This document shows positions 1-9,035 of a DNA stretch of 64,000 nucleotides, in pieces. The stretch spans positions 62,001-126,000 of the forward strand of contig JAXGYA010000010.1 in assembly GCA_040772505.1 (NCBI GenBank), read 5' to 3'. Position 1 is the stretch's first letter. Each line of letters opens with the position of its first letter. The notes beneath the pieces are model-generated. The model searched no databases and was not told the DNA's origin. It saw nothing but the letters and a program-made list of their open reading frames with translations. The stretch comes from Mariniphaga sp040772505 (GTDB taxonomy: Bacteria; Bacteroidota; Bacteroidia; Bacteroidales; Prolixibacteraceae). The position numbers were made by a program, and so were the translations under genes.

Positions 1-28
1 GTTTTAAAAATACAATTTTTATCAGGCT

Positions 29-658
29 ATGGAAAAGACACAAATTGAAGTTGCAAAAAAACTCATGGAGATAAAAGCTGTTAAAGTTCAGCCGCTTAAA
101 CCATTCACATGGGCTTCGGGGTGGAAGTCGCCCATTTATTGCGACAACCGCAAAATTTTATCTTTCCCGGAAACCCGCTCCTTTATCCGGGACAAATTTG
201 CTGAAATAATCCGGAATAAATATCCGCAGGTTGAAGTAATTGCCGGAGTTGCAACCGGTGCGATTGCTCACGGAGCTTTACTTGCCGATATTTTGGGACT
301 TCCCTTTATTTATGTTCGCTCCACACCCAAAGGGCATGGTCTGGAAAACCGGATTGAAGGCAATCTGCTGCCCGGACAAAAAGTGGTTGTAATTGAAGAC
401 CTGATTTCCACCGGCGGAAGCAGTCTAAAGGCTGCCGAAGCCATTAAGGAATCCAAAGGGATTGTGTTGGGGATGCTCTCCATTTTCACCTACAACTTCG
501 ATGTCTCCAAAGAAAAATTCAAACAGGCAAATGTTGAACTCACTTCGCTCAGCAACTACAACACACTGATTACCACAGCACTCGAAGCTGGATTCATTTC
601 GGAAGACCAGATAAAAACGCTGATGGAGTGGCGCCAAAACCCCGCAAACTGGAAATAA
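29..658 (+). CDS. pyrE: Orotate phosphoribosyltransferase
   Basis: Transfers ribose-5-phosphate from PRPP to orotate to give OMP, the fifth step of de novo pyrimidine synthesis, in the cytosol. The 209-residue length is normal for the family. The PRPP-binding loop VVVIEDLISTGGSS lies near residues 117-130, and the N-terminal FTWASGWKSPIYCDNR block is the usual orotate/PRPP contact region. The ATG at 29 is the only sensible start and has no clear Shine-Dalgarno sequence. Eight bases separate its stop from the SRPBCC gene, so the two are probably co-transcribed. Confidence 0.96.
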   Translation: MEKTQIEVAKKLMEIKAVKVQPLKPFTWASGWKSPIYCDNRKILSFPETRSFIRDKFAEIIRNKYPQVEVIAGVATGAIAHGALLADILGLPFIYVRSTPKGHGLENRIEGNLLPGQKVVVIEDLISTGGSSLKAAEAIKESKGIVLGMLSIFTYNFDVSKEKFKQANVELTSLSNYNTLITTALEAGFISEDQIKTLMEWRQNPANWK

Positions 659-666
659 AAATAATT

Positions 667-1116
667 ATGAGCACTCAAAAATATGTTAGCGACGTTAAAC
701 TGCTGGATCACAACCAGCAGATTGTGTTTGAGTATCTTTCAAACTTTGATAATCTTTCTCAATACCTGAACTCGGAGTTGTTGGAAAAAATTTCCCGGCA
801 AATTCCCGGAGTTAAAATCGACAACTTCGAATCAGACAAAGATTCCTGCCGTTTCACGGTTGCCGGTTTAGGAGTAGCTCACATCCGAATCATTGAGCGC
901 GAACCATTTAAAACCATTAAAGTAGAAGGCTCGGGCGGTTTGCCGCTGAGCATCACCTTTTGGATTCAACTGCTTCCCGTTTCTGAAGTGCAAACCAAAA
1001 TGCGGCTAACATTGCACACCGATTTGAACCAGATGATGAAAATGCTGGTTGGGAATAAATTGGAGGAGGGCATTAATCAGTTGGCTGAAACGTTAAAAAA
1101 CCTTCCCTACCAATAA
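667..1116 (+). CDS. SRPBCC-fold (START/Bet v1-like) protein
   Basis: A 149-residue protein of the polyketide cyclase / SRPBCC type, a helix-grip fold with a hydrophobic ligand pocket. It begins MSTQKYVSDVK. The frame is open upstream to 628 inside pyrE, but the ATG at 667 is preferred because it lies just after the pyrE stop and gives a family-like N-terminus. Several amphipathic strands and the C-terminal helix KLEEGINQLAETLKNLPY fit the fold. Ligand and role are unknown; placement after pyrE recurs in Bacteroidota but does not reveal its job. Confidence 0.75.
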   Translation: MSTQKYVSDVKLLDHNQQIVFEYLSNFDNLSQYLNSELLEKISRQIPGVKIDNFESDKDSCRFTVAGLGVAHIRIIEREPFKTIKVEGSGGLPLSITFWIQLLPVSEVQTKMRLTLHTDLNQMMKMLVGNKLEEGINQLAETLKNLPYQ

Positions 1117-1127
1117 TTTTTTTCTGC

Positions 1128-1871
1128 TTAAATCACAAATTCCACCTCTTTAAACATATATTCGGACAGCCTGCCATCCCGATCTTCCAGAATAAGCTGA
1201 CCGAATTCACCGGTGCCCAGAATTCTGGCTTCAAACAAGTTATCATCTTTCCAGTAGAGTGCCCATTCATTCCTTCGAAATAAATCCCGGTGATATGCCC
1301 TGTTTATCTCTTCTAAAAGACCGGACTCCAGTTTGCCGAGCCAGTTCATAAAAATAGAATGCAGTTGAACAACAGTATCCTGAATATTGAAATTATTTTT
1401 TGTCAGTAATTTGAGCGAAACGGCATTGGGATGTTCGGGTGAGAATTTTACCTGATTCAGATTAATGCCAAAACCAATCACTGCCGAATGAATCCGGCTT
1501 CCTAAAATAGAGTTTTCAATTAAAATCCCTGCAATTTTCTTTTTTCCCACAAAGATATCGTTTGGCCACTTAATGCTAACATCCTGAACATGTGTGCTTA
1601 ACCAATCATAAATAGTGAGGCTGATAATTTTGGACAAATAAAACTGTTGAGCTGCCGGAAGAAATTGCGGAAAAACAATAATGCTGGCCAAAAGATTTTT
1701 TCCGGGAGCACTTTCCCACGAATTTCCTCGCTGACCTCTGCCACTTTTCTGGTAATGTGACACAACGACACTGCCATTTTCTGCACTACCCTCCGAAATA
1801 AGCCGGTTGGCATAGTTGTTGGTCGAATCTACTTCAGTTAAAGTAATGATATTCAGTTTTTCCCTTTTCAT
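1128..1871 (-). CDS. birA: Biotin--[acetyl-CoA-carboxylase] ligase
   Basis: Activates biotin with ATP and attaches it to the lysine of biotin carboxyl carrier proteins. Visible motifs are the substrate-side EVDSTNNYA, the biotin/AMP loop GRGQRGNSW, KWPNDI and KKIAGILIE, followed by a small C-terminal beta domain. There is no N-terminal helix-turn-helix, so it is a ligase without the repressor function of E. coli BirA. The frame is open to 1925 (265 residues), but the Met at 1871 (247 residues) places EVDST where the family has it. It faces away from rsfS. Confidence 0.9.
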   Translation of the reverse strand: MKREKLNIITLTEVDSTNNYANRLISEGSAENGSVVVSHYQKSGRGQRGNSWESAPGKNLLASIIVFPQFLPAAQQFYLSKIISLTIYDWLSTHVQDVSIKWPNDIFVGKKKIAGILIENSILGSRIHSAVIGFGINLNQVKFSPEHPNAVSLKLLTKNNFNIQDTVVQLHSIFMNWLGKLESGLLEEINRAYHRDLFRRNEWALYWKDDNLFEARILGTGEFGQLILEDRDGRLSEYMFKEVEFVI

Positions 1872-2014
1872 TTTCAGGACAAAATTGTTGTCTGTGTTTT
1901 GAACAGACTTTTCTGTAAAAAACACAAATTTGCTGATAATTTTTCACTTTGGAAGTAAATGAAATATGGATTGGAAAAACAGAATGTCCAAAATCAGATA
2001 TATGGTAAAAAAGC

Positions 2015-2022
2015 TATCTTTG
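2015..2022 (+). promoter_or_regulatory. -7 element of the rsfS-ftsH operon
   Basis: TATCTTTG is an exact match to the Bacteroidota -7 consensus TAnnTTTG. It predicts transcription starting about 12 bases before the rsfS ATG at 2041. No convincing -33 TTTG is present at the expected distance. Confidence 0.5.
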
Positions 2023-2040
2023 TAGTCCTAAATAGAATAT

Positions 2041-2412
2041 ATGGTTAAAAACTCGGAAAGTACGGAAAAAATTAAAGAAATGATCCTTGAAGGGATACGA
2101 AAAATTAAGGGAAAAGAAATAAAAGTTATTGATTTAACAACAATTCATTATACAGAATGTGATTATTTTGTTATATGCCATGGAACATCCACAACACAAG
2201 TGAGTTCCATTGCACAGTCGGTTGAAAAGACAGTAGAAGAAGAAACAGGCAACAAAGCCAGACAAACAGAAGGTTATCAAAATTCTTACTGGGTTTTATT
2301 GGATTACGGAGAAATTGTGGTCCATATATTCCATGAAACAGCAAGAAATTTTTACAATCTTGAAGCACTTTGGGCAGACGCAAAAATAATTACTGCAAAC
2401 TCAGAGAATTAG
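2041..2412 (+). CDS. rsfS: Ribosome silencing factor RsfS (Iojap family)
   Basis: A 123-residue protein of the RsfS/YbeB/Iojap family. It binds L14 on the large subunit and blocks subunit joining when nutrients are scarce. The stretch KVIDLTTIHYTECDYFVICHG and the C-terminal WVLLDYGEIVVHIFHE segment are family signatures. The first gene of an operon in which ftsH starts 9 bases after its stop. rsfS directly before ftsH is a common Bacteroidota arrangement. Confidence 0.92.
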   Translation: MVKNSESTEKIKEMILEGIRKIKGKEIKVIDLTTIHYTECDYFVICHGTSTTQVSSIAQSVEKTVEEETGNKARQTEGYQNSYWVLLDYGEIVVHIFHETARNFYNLEALWADAKIITANSEN

Positions 2413-2421
2413 AAACACATT

Positions 2422-4512
2422 ATGACAGACACCAAAAAAAATAAAAAAATTCCGCCTTCGCCTGGAAACTTATTTCCGGATGGTGGCAAAAAAGGAGACA
2501 ATAAAGATCCGAAGAAATCAAAATACAATGTATTTTGGATTTATGGAATTATTGCATTGGTTTTCATTGCTGTTCAGTACTACATGAGCTACAGCAGCAG
2601 TCCTGCAGAGACCAACTGGAGCGAAGTAAAAACGGTAATGCTTGCAAACAATGACATCGAACGCATTGTGGTTGTTAATGAGAAAAAAGCAAACATCTAT
2701 CTTAAAAAAAGCAGCCTTTCAAAATATGAACAGCAGTTTAGCGAAGATTTTACAAAACCTTCGGAAGATGGTCCTCATTTCACTTTTACCATCGGGTCGG
2801 TTGAAACATTTGAGCGCAACCTCCGCGAAGCACAGGAAGATTCGCCGGAAGAGATTTTGCCTGAATACAAGGAAGAACGGAACTGGGCAGGCGAAATTCT
2901 CTGGACTATCGGTCCCTTTGTACTGATTATTTTACTGTGGCTCTGGATTTTCAGAAGGATGAACCGCGGTGCAGGCGGTGCCGGAGGGATTTTCAACGTT
3001 GGCAAATCGCAGGCAAAAATATTTGACAGAGACCAGAAAGTTACCACTTCCTTTAAAGATGTTGCCGGTTTGGCTGAAGCCAAACAGGAAATTGAGGAAA
3101 TTGTGGAGTTCCTGAAAAATCCTGAAAAATTCACCAAACTTGGCGGAAAAATCCCCAAAGGAGCTCTGCTGGTTGGTCCTCCGGGAACCGGAAAAACTCT
3201 GCTGGCGCGTGCAGTAGCAGGCGAAGCCAGCGTGCCGTTTTTCTCCATGTCGGGTTCTGATTTTGTGGAGATGTTTGTGGGTGTGGGGGCTTCGCGCGTG
3301 CGCGACCTGTTTAAACAGGCAAAGGCGAAAGCGCCCAGCATCATTTTTATTGACGAAATTGATGCCATTGGTAGGGCACGGGGCAGGAATCCAAATTTCG
3401 GCTCAAATGACGAGCGAGAAAACACACTCAATCAGCTGCTTACCGAAATGGATGGGTTTGACACCAACGGCGGTGTAATAATTTTAGCTGCCACCAACCG
3501 TGCCGATATCCTCGACCGCGCGTTGCTGCGTGCCGGAAGATTTGACCGCCAAATTCATGTTGAACTGCCCGACCTAATTGAGCGCGGAGAGATTTTTAAG
3601 GTACACCTGCGTCCGCTGAAATTGAATAAGGACGTGAAAGTGGAATTTTTGGCGAAACAAACTCCCGGATTTTCCGGAGCCGACATTGCCAACGTATGCA
3701 ACGAAGCCGCCCTTATTGCAGCCCGCATCAACAGGGATTCAGTTACAAAACAGGACTTTCTCGACGCCGTTGACCGGATAGTGGGCGGACTTGAGAAAAA
3801 GAATAAAATCATTTCGATTGATGAGAAAAGGACCATTGCCTACCACGAAGCCGGACACGCTACCATAAGCTGGCTGCTTGAACATGCACACCCGCTGGTG
3901 AAGGTAACGATTGTGCCGCGGGGCAAAGCGCTTGGCGCTGCATGGTATCTGCCCGAAGAGCGCTCCATCACAACCAAGGAGCAACTGCTCGACGAAATGT
4001 GCTCAGCCTTAGGCGGAAGAGCAGCTGAGGAACTGGTCTTTAATCAGGTCTCGTCCGGTGCACAAAATGATCTGGAAAAAGTTACGAAACAAGCTTATGC
4101 CATGGTGAGCTATTTTGGAATGAGCGAAAAAGTCGGACATGTCAGCTTTTACGACTCAACAGGGCAGTCCGATTATTCGTTTACAAAACCATACAGTGAA
4201 AAAACCGCTGAATTAATTGATTCCGAAGTGAAAGATATTATCGAGGAACAGTATCAGCGGGCAAAGGTTGTGTTGAGAGAAAATGCCGATGGGCATAAAA
4301 AACTGGCAAAATTGCTGCTTGAACGGGAAGTAATATTCAGCGAAGACCTTGAAGCAATTTTTGGGAAACGGCGCTGGGAAAGAAAGCTTATTGAGAGTGA
4401 AAGTGAAAGGAAAAAGAGCAGCCCGGCTGACAGTGAACAAAAAACGAAAATTGAACCGCAACAGGAGATTAAACAAGATCAAGACAGTGGAAGTCAAATA
4501 ATCTCTGCATAA
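2422..4512 (+). CDS. ftsH: ATP-dependent zinc metalloprotease FtsH
   Basis: A membrane-anchored AAA+ protease that extracts and degrades damaged or short-lived membrane proteins. The order is: transmembrane helix around residues 38-58, a periplasmic segment, a second helix around 155-177, the AAA+ domain with Walker A GPPGTGKT (252-259), Walker B IIFIDEIDAIG, the second region of homology around NRADILDRALLRAGRFDRQ, and the zinc-binding HEAGH (475-479) of the protease domain. At 696 residues it is slightly long because of a charged, low-complexity C-terminal tail. It sits directly before phospholipid synthesis genes, which may allow coordinated control of membrane composition and protein turnover. 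Confidence 0.97.
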   Translation: MTDTKKNKKIPPSPGNLFPDGGKKGDNKDPKKSKYNVFWIYGIIALVFIAVQYYMSYSSSPAETNWSEVKTVMLANNDIERIVVVNEKKANIYLKKSSLSKYEQQFSEDFTKPSEDGPHFTFTIGSVETFERNLREAQEDSPEEILPEYKEERNWAGEILWTIGPFVLIILLWLWIFRRMNRGAGGAGGIFNVGKSQAKIFDRDQKVTTSFKDVAGLAEAKQEIEEIVEFLKNPEKFTKLGGKIPKGALLVGPPGTGKTLLARAVAGEASVPFFSMSGSDFVEMFVGVGASRVRDLFKQAKAKAPSIIFIDEIDAIGRARGRNPNFGSNDERENTLNQLLTEMDGFDTNGGVIILAATNRADILDRALLRAGRFDRQIHVELPDLIERGEIFKVHLRPLKLNKDVKVEFLAKQTPGFSGADIANVCNEAALIAARINRDSVTKQDFLDAVDRIVGGLEKKNKIISIDEKRTIAYHEAGHATISWLLEHAHPLVKVTIVPRGKALGAAWYLPEERSITTKEQLLDEMCSALGGRAAEELVFNQVSSGAQNDLEKVTKQAYAMVSYFGMSEKVGHVSFYDSTGQSDYSFTKPYSEKTAELIDSEVKDIIEEQYQRAKVVLRENADGHKKLAKLLLEREVIFSEDLEAIFGKRRWERKLIESESERKKSSPADSEQKTKIEPQQEIKQDQDSGSQIISA

Positions 4513-4527
4513 TTTAAAATTACCAAA

Positions 4528-4734
4528 ATGGAAAAAGGATGGAAAAATGTGTTGTTAACGGCACATGAATATAAAGCCAACATGGCCAAAGATTTACTTG
4601 AAAGTTCAGGAATAAAGGTAGTTATAATGGATCAACAGGATACAGCGCTGAAGTCATTCGGTGAATATGTGGTTTATGTGAATGAAGCGGACGAGCAAAA
4701 TGCACTTGAACTTTTAAAAGAGCTGAAGCATTGA
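4528..4734 (+). CDS. DUF2007 small protein
   Basis: A 68-residue protein of the DUF2007 (putative signal-transducing) family: a ferredoxin-like fold with the typical opening in which a short strand is followed by a helix around EYKANMAKDLLESSGI, then VYVNEADEQNALELLKEL. It lies 15 bases after ftsH and its stop codon overlaps the cdsA start by four bases (TTGA), so translation of the two is probably coupled. No enzyme residues are apparent. The function is unknown. Confidence 0.8.
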   Translation: MEKGWKNVLLTAHEYKANMAKDLLESSGIKVVIMDQQDTALKSFGEYVVYVNEADEQNALELLKELKH

Positions 4735-5558
4735 AAGATTTAAGTAGAAGAACGGTAACCGGGATTATTTATGTTGCAATAATGATAGCCGGAGTTGCTG
4801 TTCATCCCGTTTTATTTGCTCTTGTTTTTGGCGTTTTATTATTCCTTACCCAATTGGAGTTTTATCAATTGGTTGAAAAAGCTGGCAGCAGCCCCCGAAA
4901 AAATACCGGACTAACCCTGGGTGTACTCCTTTTCCTGACCTGTTTCGGCATTGTGAATAACCTGCTGCCCGTCAGGTCATATTTGCTGTTTATCCCGGCG
5001 CTCACTTTTATTTTTCTGTATGAAACCTTCAGCCAGAAACCCGGCATTTTATCTAACAGCTCTATTACATTCACCGGATTTATTTACGTGGCAATCCCCT
5101 TCAGCCTGCTGAATTTTATGGTTCATCCCGGATATCCCGCTTTCACAGAGTTTAATTCAAAGATTTTGCTTGGCATTTTTCTGTTGGTCTGGACCTATGA
5201 TTCCATGGCTTACCTGATTGGTTCAAAATTGGGTAGAAATAAGATCTATGAAAAAATTTCACCCAATAAAACCTGGGAAGGCTTTATTGGCGGTGCTGTT
5301 TTCACCATTGCAGCCGGCATTCTCTGTTCGCTGATTCTTAATCACCTCACATTAACCGACTGGATAGTAATAGCCTCAATTGTTATCATTTTCGGAACGC
5401 TGGGCGACCTTTTTGAATCCATCATCAAACGCCGGTTAAATGTAAAAGATTCAGGAACCATGTTGCCCGGACATGGCGGCTTGTTAGACCGTTTTGACAG
5501 TTTACTTTTTGTAATACCGGTTGTATTTGTTTGGTTATCTTTGACCGGAAATTTTTAA
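4731..5558 (+). CDS. cdsA: Phosphatidate cytidylyltransferase
   Basis: Makes CDP-diacylglycerol from phosphatidic acid and CTP at the inner membrane, the branch point of phospholipid synthesis. The protein is 275 residues with about eight hydrophobic helices. The family signature is present near the C-terminus: SIIKRRLNVKDSG followed by LPGHGGLLDRFDS. The start is a TTG at 4731 overlapping the preceding stop; no ATG lies close enough to be an alternative. Psd and pssA follow within a few bases, giving a complete route to phosphatidylethanolamine. Confidence 0.94.
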   Translation: MKDLSRRTVTGIIYVAIMIAGVAVHPVLFALVFGVLLFLTQLEFYQLVEKAGSSPRKNTGLTLGVLLFLTCFGIVNNLLPVRSYLLFIPALTFIFLYETFSQKPGILSNSSITFTGFIYVAIPFSLLNFMVHPGYPAFTEFNSKILLGIFLLVWTYDSMAYLIGSKLGRNKIYEKISPNKTWEGFIGGAVFTIAAGILCSLILNHLTLTDWIVIASIVIIFGTLGDLFESIIKRRLNVKDSGTMLPGHGGLLDRFDSLLFVIPVVFVWLSLTGNF

Positions 5559-5561
5559 GCT

Positions 5562-6218
5562 ATGCAAATTCATAAAGAGGGAAAAAAAATAATTCCGGTG
5601 GCATTTGTAGTTATTGCCGTAATTGATATTCTCATTTATTTCACACTGCGCAACCACCTCATTTTTTACTTTTTGATGGCTGGTTCACTTTTTTTAGCCG
5701 GACTGGTTGTCTATTTTTTCCGTGAACCCAACCGGGAAATTGAGAAAAATAAAAATCATATTCTTTCTCCTGCTGACGGAGAAATCATAAACATTAAAAA
5801 AGTTCACGAGGAAGAATATTTTAAAGATGAACGGCTTCAGGTTTCTATCTTCATGTCGATATTCAATGTGCACCAAAACCGCGCCCCGGTTTCCGGGGAA
5901 ATCGTTTACCAGCATCACAAAAAAGGAGCTTTTTATCCTGCCTTTGTGAAAAAGTCTTCAGAAAAAAATGAACGGTGTTCTACCGTTTTTAAGATGAAAG
6001 ACGGAACGGAAATCATGGCACGACAAATTGCCGGAACAGTAGCCCAGCGCATAGCGACTTATAAAAAAACAGGACATTTTGCCGAGCAGGGCGAAGAGTA
6101 CGGATTTATCCGCTTTGGCTCCCGTGTTGATCTGTTTCTTCCTGTTCATGCTGAAACAGAGGTGAAGCTGAATCAAAAAACCGAAGGTGGAAGAACGGTA
6201 ATTGCATTATTAAAATAG
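5562..6218 (+). CDS. psd: Phosphatidylserine decarboxylase (short type)
   Basis: Decarboxylates phosphatidylserine to phosphatidylethanolamine using a pyruvoyl group made by self-cleavage. The 218-residue length fits the short PSD-B-like form rather than the ~320-residue E. coli enzyme. The cleavage site is seen as Gly186-Ser187 in RFGSRVDL. Two hydrophobic helices at residues 12-50 anchor it in the membrane, and LSPADGEI is the conserved block after them. It starts 3 bases after the cdsA stop. Confidence 0.93.
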   Translation: MQIHKEGKKIIPVAFVVIAVIDILIYFTLRNHLIFYFLMAGSLFLAGLVVYFFREPNREIEKNKNHILSPADGEIINIKKVHEEEYFKDERLQVSIFMSIFNVHQNRAPVSGEIVYQHHKKGAFYPAFVKKSSEKNERCSTVFKMKDGTEIMARQIAGTVAQRIATYKKTGHFAEQGEEYGFIRFGSRVDLFLPVHAETEVKLNQKTEGGRTVIALLK

Positions 6219-6224
6219 ACCGGA

Positions 6225-6998
6225 ATGAACCAAATTGTTAAGCAAATTCCCAATGCCATTACTTTACTAAACCTTCTGATGGGCTCACTTGCCGTATTTT
6301 TTGCAATAGACGGTCACCTCGTTTGGTCGGGAATTTTTATCTGTGCAGCAGCAATTTTTGATTTTCTGGACGGATTTGCTGCACGCCTTCTCAAAGCCCA
6401 TTCAGAAATAGGCAAAGAGCTTGATTCGCTGGCTGATATGATCTCTTTCGGGCTTGCTCCTGCTGCAATTTTGTTTACGTTGCTTGAGTTTTCGCTTTTT
6501 GAAAAAAACCAGCCCATCTATCAGATTGATGCAAGTCCCGGACAATGGCTCATCCTTTTTTCTGCACTGCTTATGCCGCTGTCAGGCGCATTGCGCCTTG
6601 CCCGCTTCAATTCCAACCAACAAAACGCTTCTTTTTTCAGAGGACTGCCCATTCCCGCTAACGGAATTTTCTGGGCAGCAATTGGACTTATGCTTGAGTT
6701 GCAACGCTTTCCGGAAATACTGAAATTTGTTTTTTCCACCCAAAATCTCCTGATTCTTGGACTGTTCACTTCCGGCATGATGCTCATCACTCTACCCATG
6801 TTTTCCTTGAAAATAAAGAATGTTAAATGGAACGAGAACTGGTTCCGCTTTGTTTTTATCCTGATTTCTCTGGCTTTGATTGTCTCTCTTAGCGCTTACG
6901 GATTAGCTTTAGCTGTTTTAGTGTATATTTTTATGAATTTTGGGCTATATTTGGGTGGCATAAGTTTTTCTGCTCACAGCAATGGGGATAAAAACTAA
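6225..6998 (+). CDS. pssA: CDP-diacylglycerol--serine O-phosphatidyltransferase
   Basis: Condenses CDP-diacylglycerol with serine to give phosphatidylserine, the substrate of Psd. The CDP-alcohol phosphotransferase motif DG(x2)AR(x8)G(x3)D(x3)D starts near residue 49 (DGFAARLL...GKELDSLAD). The rest is a run of hydrophobic helices, consistent with an integral membrane enzyme of 257 residues. It is the last gene of the operon and is followed by paired inverted repeats. Confidence 0.94.
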   Translation: MNQIVKQIPNAITLLNLLMGSLAVFFAIDGHLVWSGIFICAAAIFDFLDGFAARLLKAHSEIGKELDSLADMISFGLAPAAILFTLLEFSLFEKNQPIYQIDASPGQWLILFSALLMPLSGALRLARFNSNQQNASFFRGLPIPANGIFWAAIGLMLELQRFPEILKFVFSTQNLLILGLFTSGMMLITLPMFSLKIKNVKWNENWFRFVFILISLALIVSLSAYGLALAVLVYIFMNFGLYLGGISFSAHSNGDKN

Positions 6999-7002
6999 AA
7001 AA

Positions 7003-7083
7003 CCTCTGAACAAACCGAAGAAATTTTTTCCTTAAAGGAAAATAATAATACGCCATGACAAATTGTTCTTCCGTTTTCAGAGG
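7003..7083. terminator. Inverted repeats between convergent pssA and the PurF-like gene
   Basis: CCTCTGAA (7003-7010) pairs with TTCAGAGG (7076-7083), with a further partial pairing of GAAGAA with TTCTTC inside. In the middle is a compact palindrome, TTTTCCTT / AAGGAAAA, at 7026-7042. It lies between two convergent stop codons, so a bidirectional terminator is the likely role. The long arm spacing makes the outer pairing uncertain. Confidence 0.5.
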
Positions 7084-7136
7084 CTCTTACTAAAACAGGC
7101 TATCATAAAAATTGTTTTACATTTCATTAACAATTA

Positions 7137-9035
7137 TCAGTATGCCCGCTCATTCCTGCCTTCCATGTAGTTGATAAAAGCGGAATTGGCAACACGATTT
7201 CCCCCGGAGGTCGGATAGTCTCCGGTAAAATACCAGTCTCCAGTATCATTGGGACATGCTTTATGAAGATTTTCAATTGACTGAAAAACAATTTCCACTT
7301 CAGCACCGCAGTCCTCCGGTTTTAACAATTCGGTAATTTTTGCCGAAATCTGTCCAGCTGTAAAAGGCTGATATATTTCCTGTACATAATTCAGAATTTC
7401 TTCCTTCGGAAGATTTTCCTGTTCCTTGCATTTACGGTAAACTTCAGTGATCACACTCTCCTTTCCGTGCTCTTTCAGAAGGGCAATGGCAGCATTAAAA
7501 GCAATGAGCTTGTCCAGATAAGCCATGTCAATTCCGTAGCAATCGGGATAGCGAATTTGTGGTGCAGATGAAACCACTATGATTTTTTTGGGATTCAGTC
7601 TGTCTAATATACGCAGAATACTGGTTTTCAGGGTAGTTCCTCTCACAATGGAATCATCAATCACAACCAGGGTATCCACATTTTTTTTCACAACACCATA
7701 GGTTACGTCATACACGTGTGCTACCATATCTTCGCGGCTGGCATCACTGGCAATGAATGTGCGAAGCTTGACGTCTTTTATGGCAATCATCTCCACTCTT
7801 GGTTCTAACGAAATCACTTTTTTCAATTCGTCAGCACTCATATTGCCATTATTCTCCTTAAGTTGTTCAACCTTCCAACTGGTCAGATATTCCCTGACAC
7901 CTTCCATCATTCCGTAAAAAGCTGTTTCAGCAGTATTGGGAATATAGGAGAAAACTGTATTGGCTAAATCATAATTGACAGTCTGAAGTATTTTGGGACT
8001 AAGCAGCCGTCCGAGCTCTTTACGTTCCTGATAGATACTCCGGTCGCTGCCCCTTGAAAAATAGATCCTTTCAAAGGAGCAGGAGCTTCTTGTTTGGGGA
8101 ACACGAATCATCTGGTGTATAATATCCCCCTTCTTTTTTATAACTAGCGCTTCACCCGGCTCAATTTCCTGAACCTGATCCCAGCTGACATTCATCACCG
8201 TTTGAATAACCGGCCTTTCTGAAGCAACCACCACAATCTCATCGTCATAATAATAATGGGCGGGGCGAATCCCCCATGGATCACGCACTACGAAAGCATC
8301 ACCATGACCGATAAGACCGGCCATGACATAGCCGCCATCCCAATCTTTGGTTGAGCGTTCCAGAATATTCTGAATATTGAGATTTTCTTCAATCAGCGGA
8401 GAAATATCTTTATTTTGGCAGCCTTCATTTTTATATTTCCGGTAAAGGAACTGGTTCTCCTCATCTAAAAAATGCCCCATCTTTTCCAGTGCAGTTACTG
8501 TGTCGGTATAAGCTTTGGGATGCTGCCCCAACTCAATCAACACCTGAAACAATTCGCGGGTGTTGGTGAGTGTAAAGTTTCCGGCAAGCACCAGGTTTCT
8601 CGATTTCCAGTTGTTCTGCCTCATCACAGGATGCACATACTCAATGGTGTTTTTCCCAAAAGTTGCATGCCGCAGGTGTCCCAAATAAAGATTACCGGCA
8701 TAGGGAAAATGCTCATGAGCCCAGTCGCTGTCCTCTATATCAATCCCCTTATTCTTTGCTTTCCTCAGTGACTTGCTCACTTTATTAAAGATGTCAAATA
8801 TTGGATTCTGGTCGATCGACCTGTAGCGGTTGATATAAGCACTTCCGGGAGACAATTCTACTTTTACACACACCATTCCGGCGCCATCCTGCCCGCGGTT
8901 GTGTTGTTTTTGCATCAGCAAATACAGTTTATCCAAACCATATTTCCATGTGCCGTATTTCTCTTTATAATAGGACAACGGTTTTAGCAAGCGAATCAGG
9001 GCTATGCCGCATTCATGCTTAATCTGGTCACTCAT
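7137..9035 (-). CDS. Amidophosphoribosyltransferase-like enzyme (long form)
   Basis: A PurF homologue: an N-terminal class II glutamine amidotransferase followed by a PRPP-binding phosphoribosyltransferase domain. Cys9 in HECGIA is the expected nucleophile after an eight-residue propeptide, RGQDGAG and GHLRHATFG are amidotransferase motifs, and VVIDDSIVRGTT is the PRPP loop. At 632 residues it is well over 100 longer than B. subtilis PurF; the additions are spread through the protein and at the C-terminus. Bacteroidota often carry this long form besides a normal PurF, so a role other than the first step of purine synthesis is possible. The start overlaps the SPOR gene by 8 bases. Confidence 0.85.
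   Translation of the reverse strand: MSDQIKHECGIALIRLLKPLSYYKEKYGTWKYGLDKLYLLMQKQHNRGQDGAGMVCVKVELSPGSAYINRYRSIDQNPIFDIFNKVSKSLRKAKNKGIDIEDSDWAHEHFPYAGNLYLGHLRHATFGKNTIEYVHPVMRQNNWKSRNLVLAGNFTLTNTRELFQVLIELGQHPKAYTDTVTALEKMGHFLDEENQFLYRKYKNEGCQNKDISPLIEENLNIQNILERSTKDWDGGYVMAGLIGHGDAFVVRDPWGIRPAHYYYDDEIVVVASERPVIQTVMNVSWDQVQEIEPGEALVIKKKGDIIHQMIRVPQTRSSCSFERIYFSRGSDRSIYQERKELGRLLSPKILQTVNYDLANTVFSYIPNTAETAFYGMMEGVREYLTSWKVEQLKENNGNMSADELKKVISLEPRVEMIAIKDVKLRTFIASDASREDMVAHVYDVTYGVVKKNVDTLVVIDDSIVRGTTLKTSILRILDRLNPKKIIVVSSAPQIRYPDCYGIDMAYLDKLIAFNAAIALLKEHGKESVITEVYRKCKEQENLPKEEILNYVQEIYQPFTAGQISAKITELLKPEDCGAEVEIVFQSIENLHKACPNDTGDWYFTGDYPTSGGNRVANSAFINYMEGRNERAY

Noticed and set aside
2775..3431. 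218-residue minus-strand ORF inside ftsH
   Set aside because: Serine- and proline-rich antisense frame of the conserved AAA+ region; no family resemblance.
3263..3478. Extra ORFs inside ftsH and other long genes
   Set aside because: Shadow frames of genes with clear motifs; none has a better protein than the gene it overlaps.
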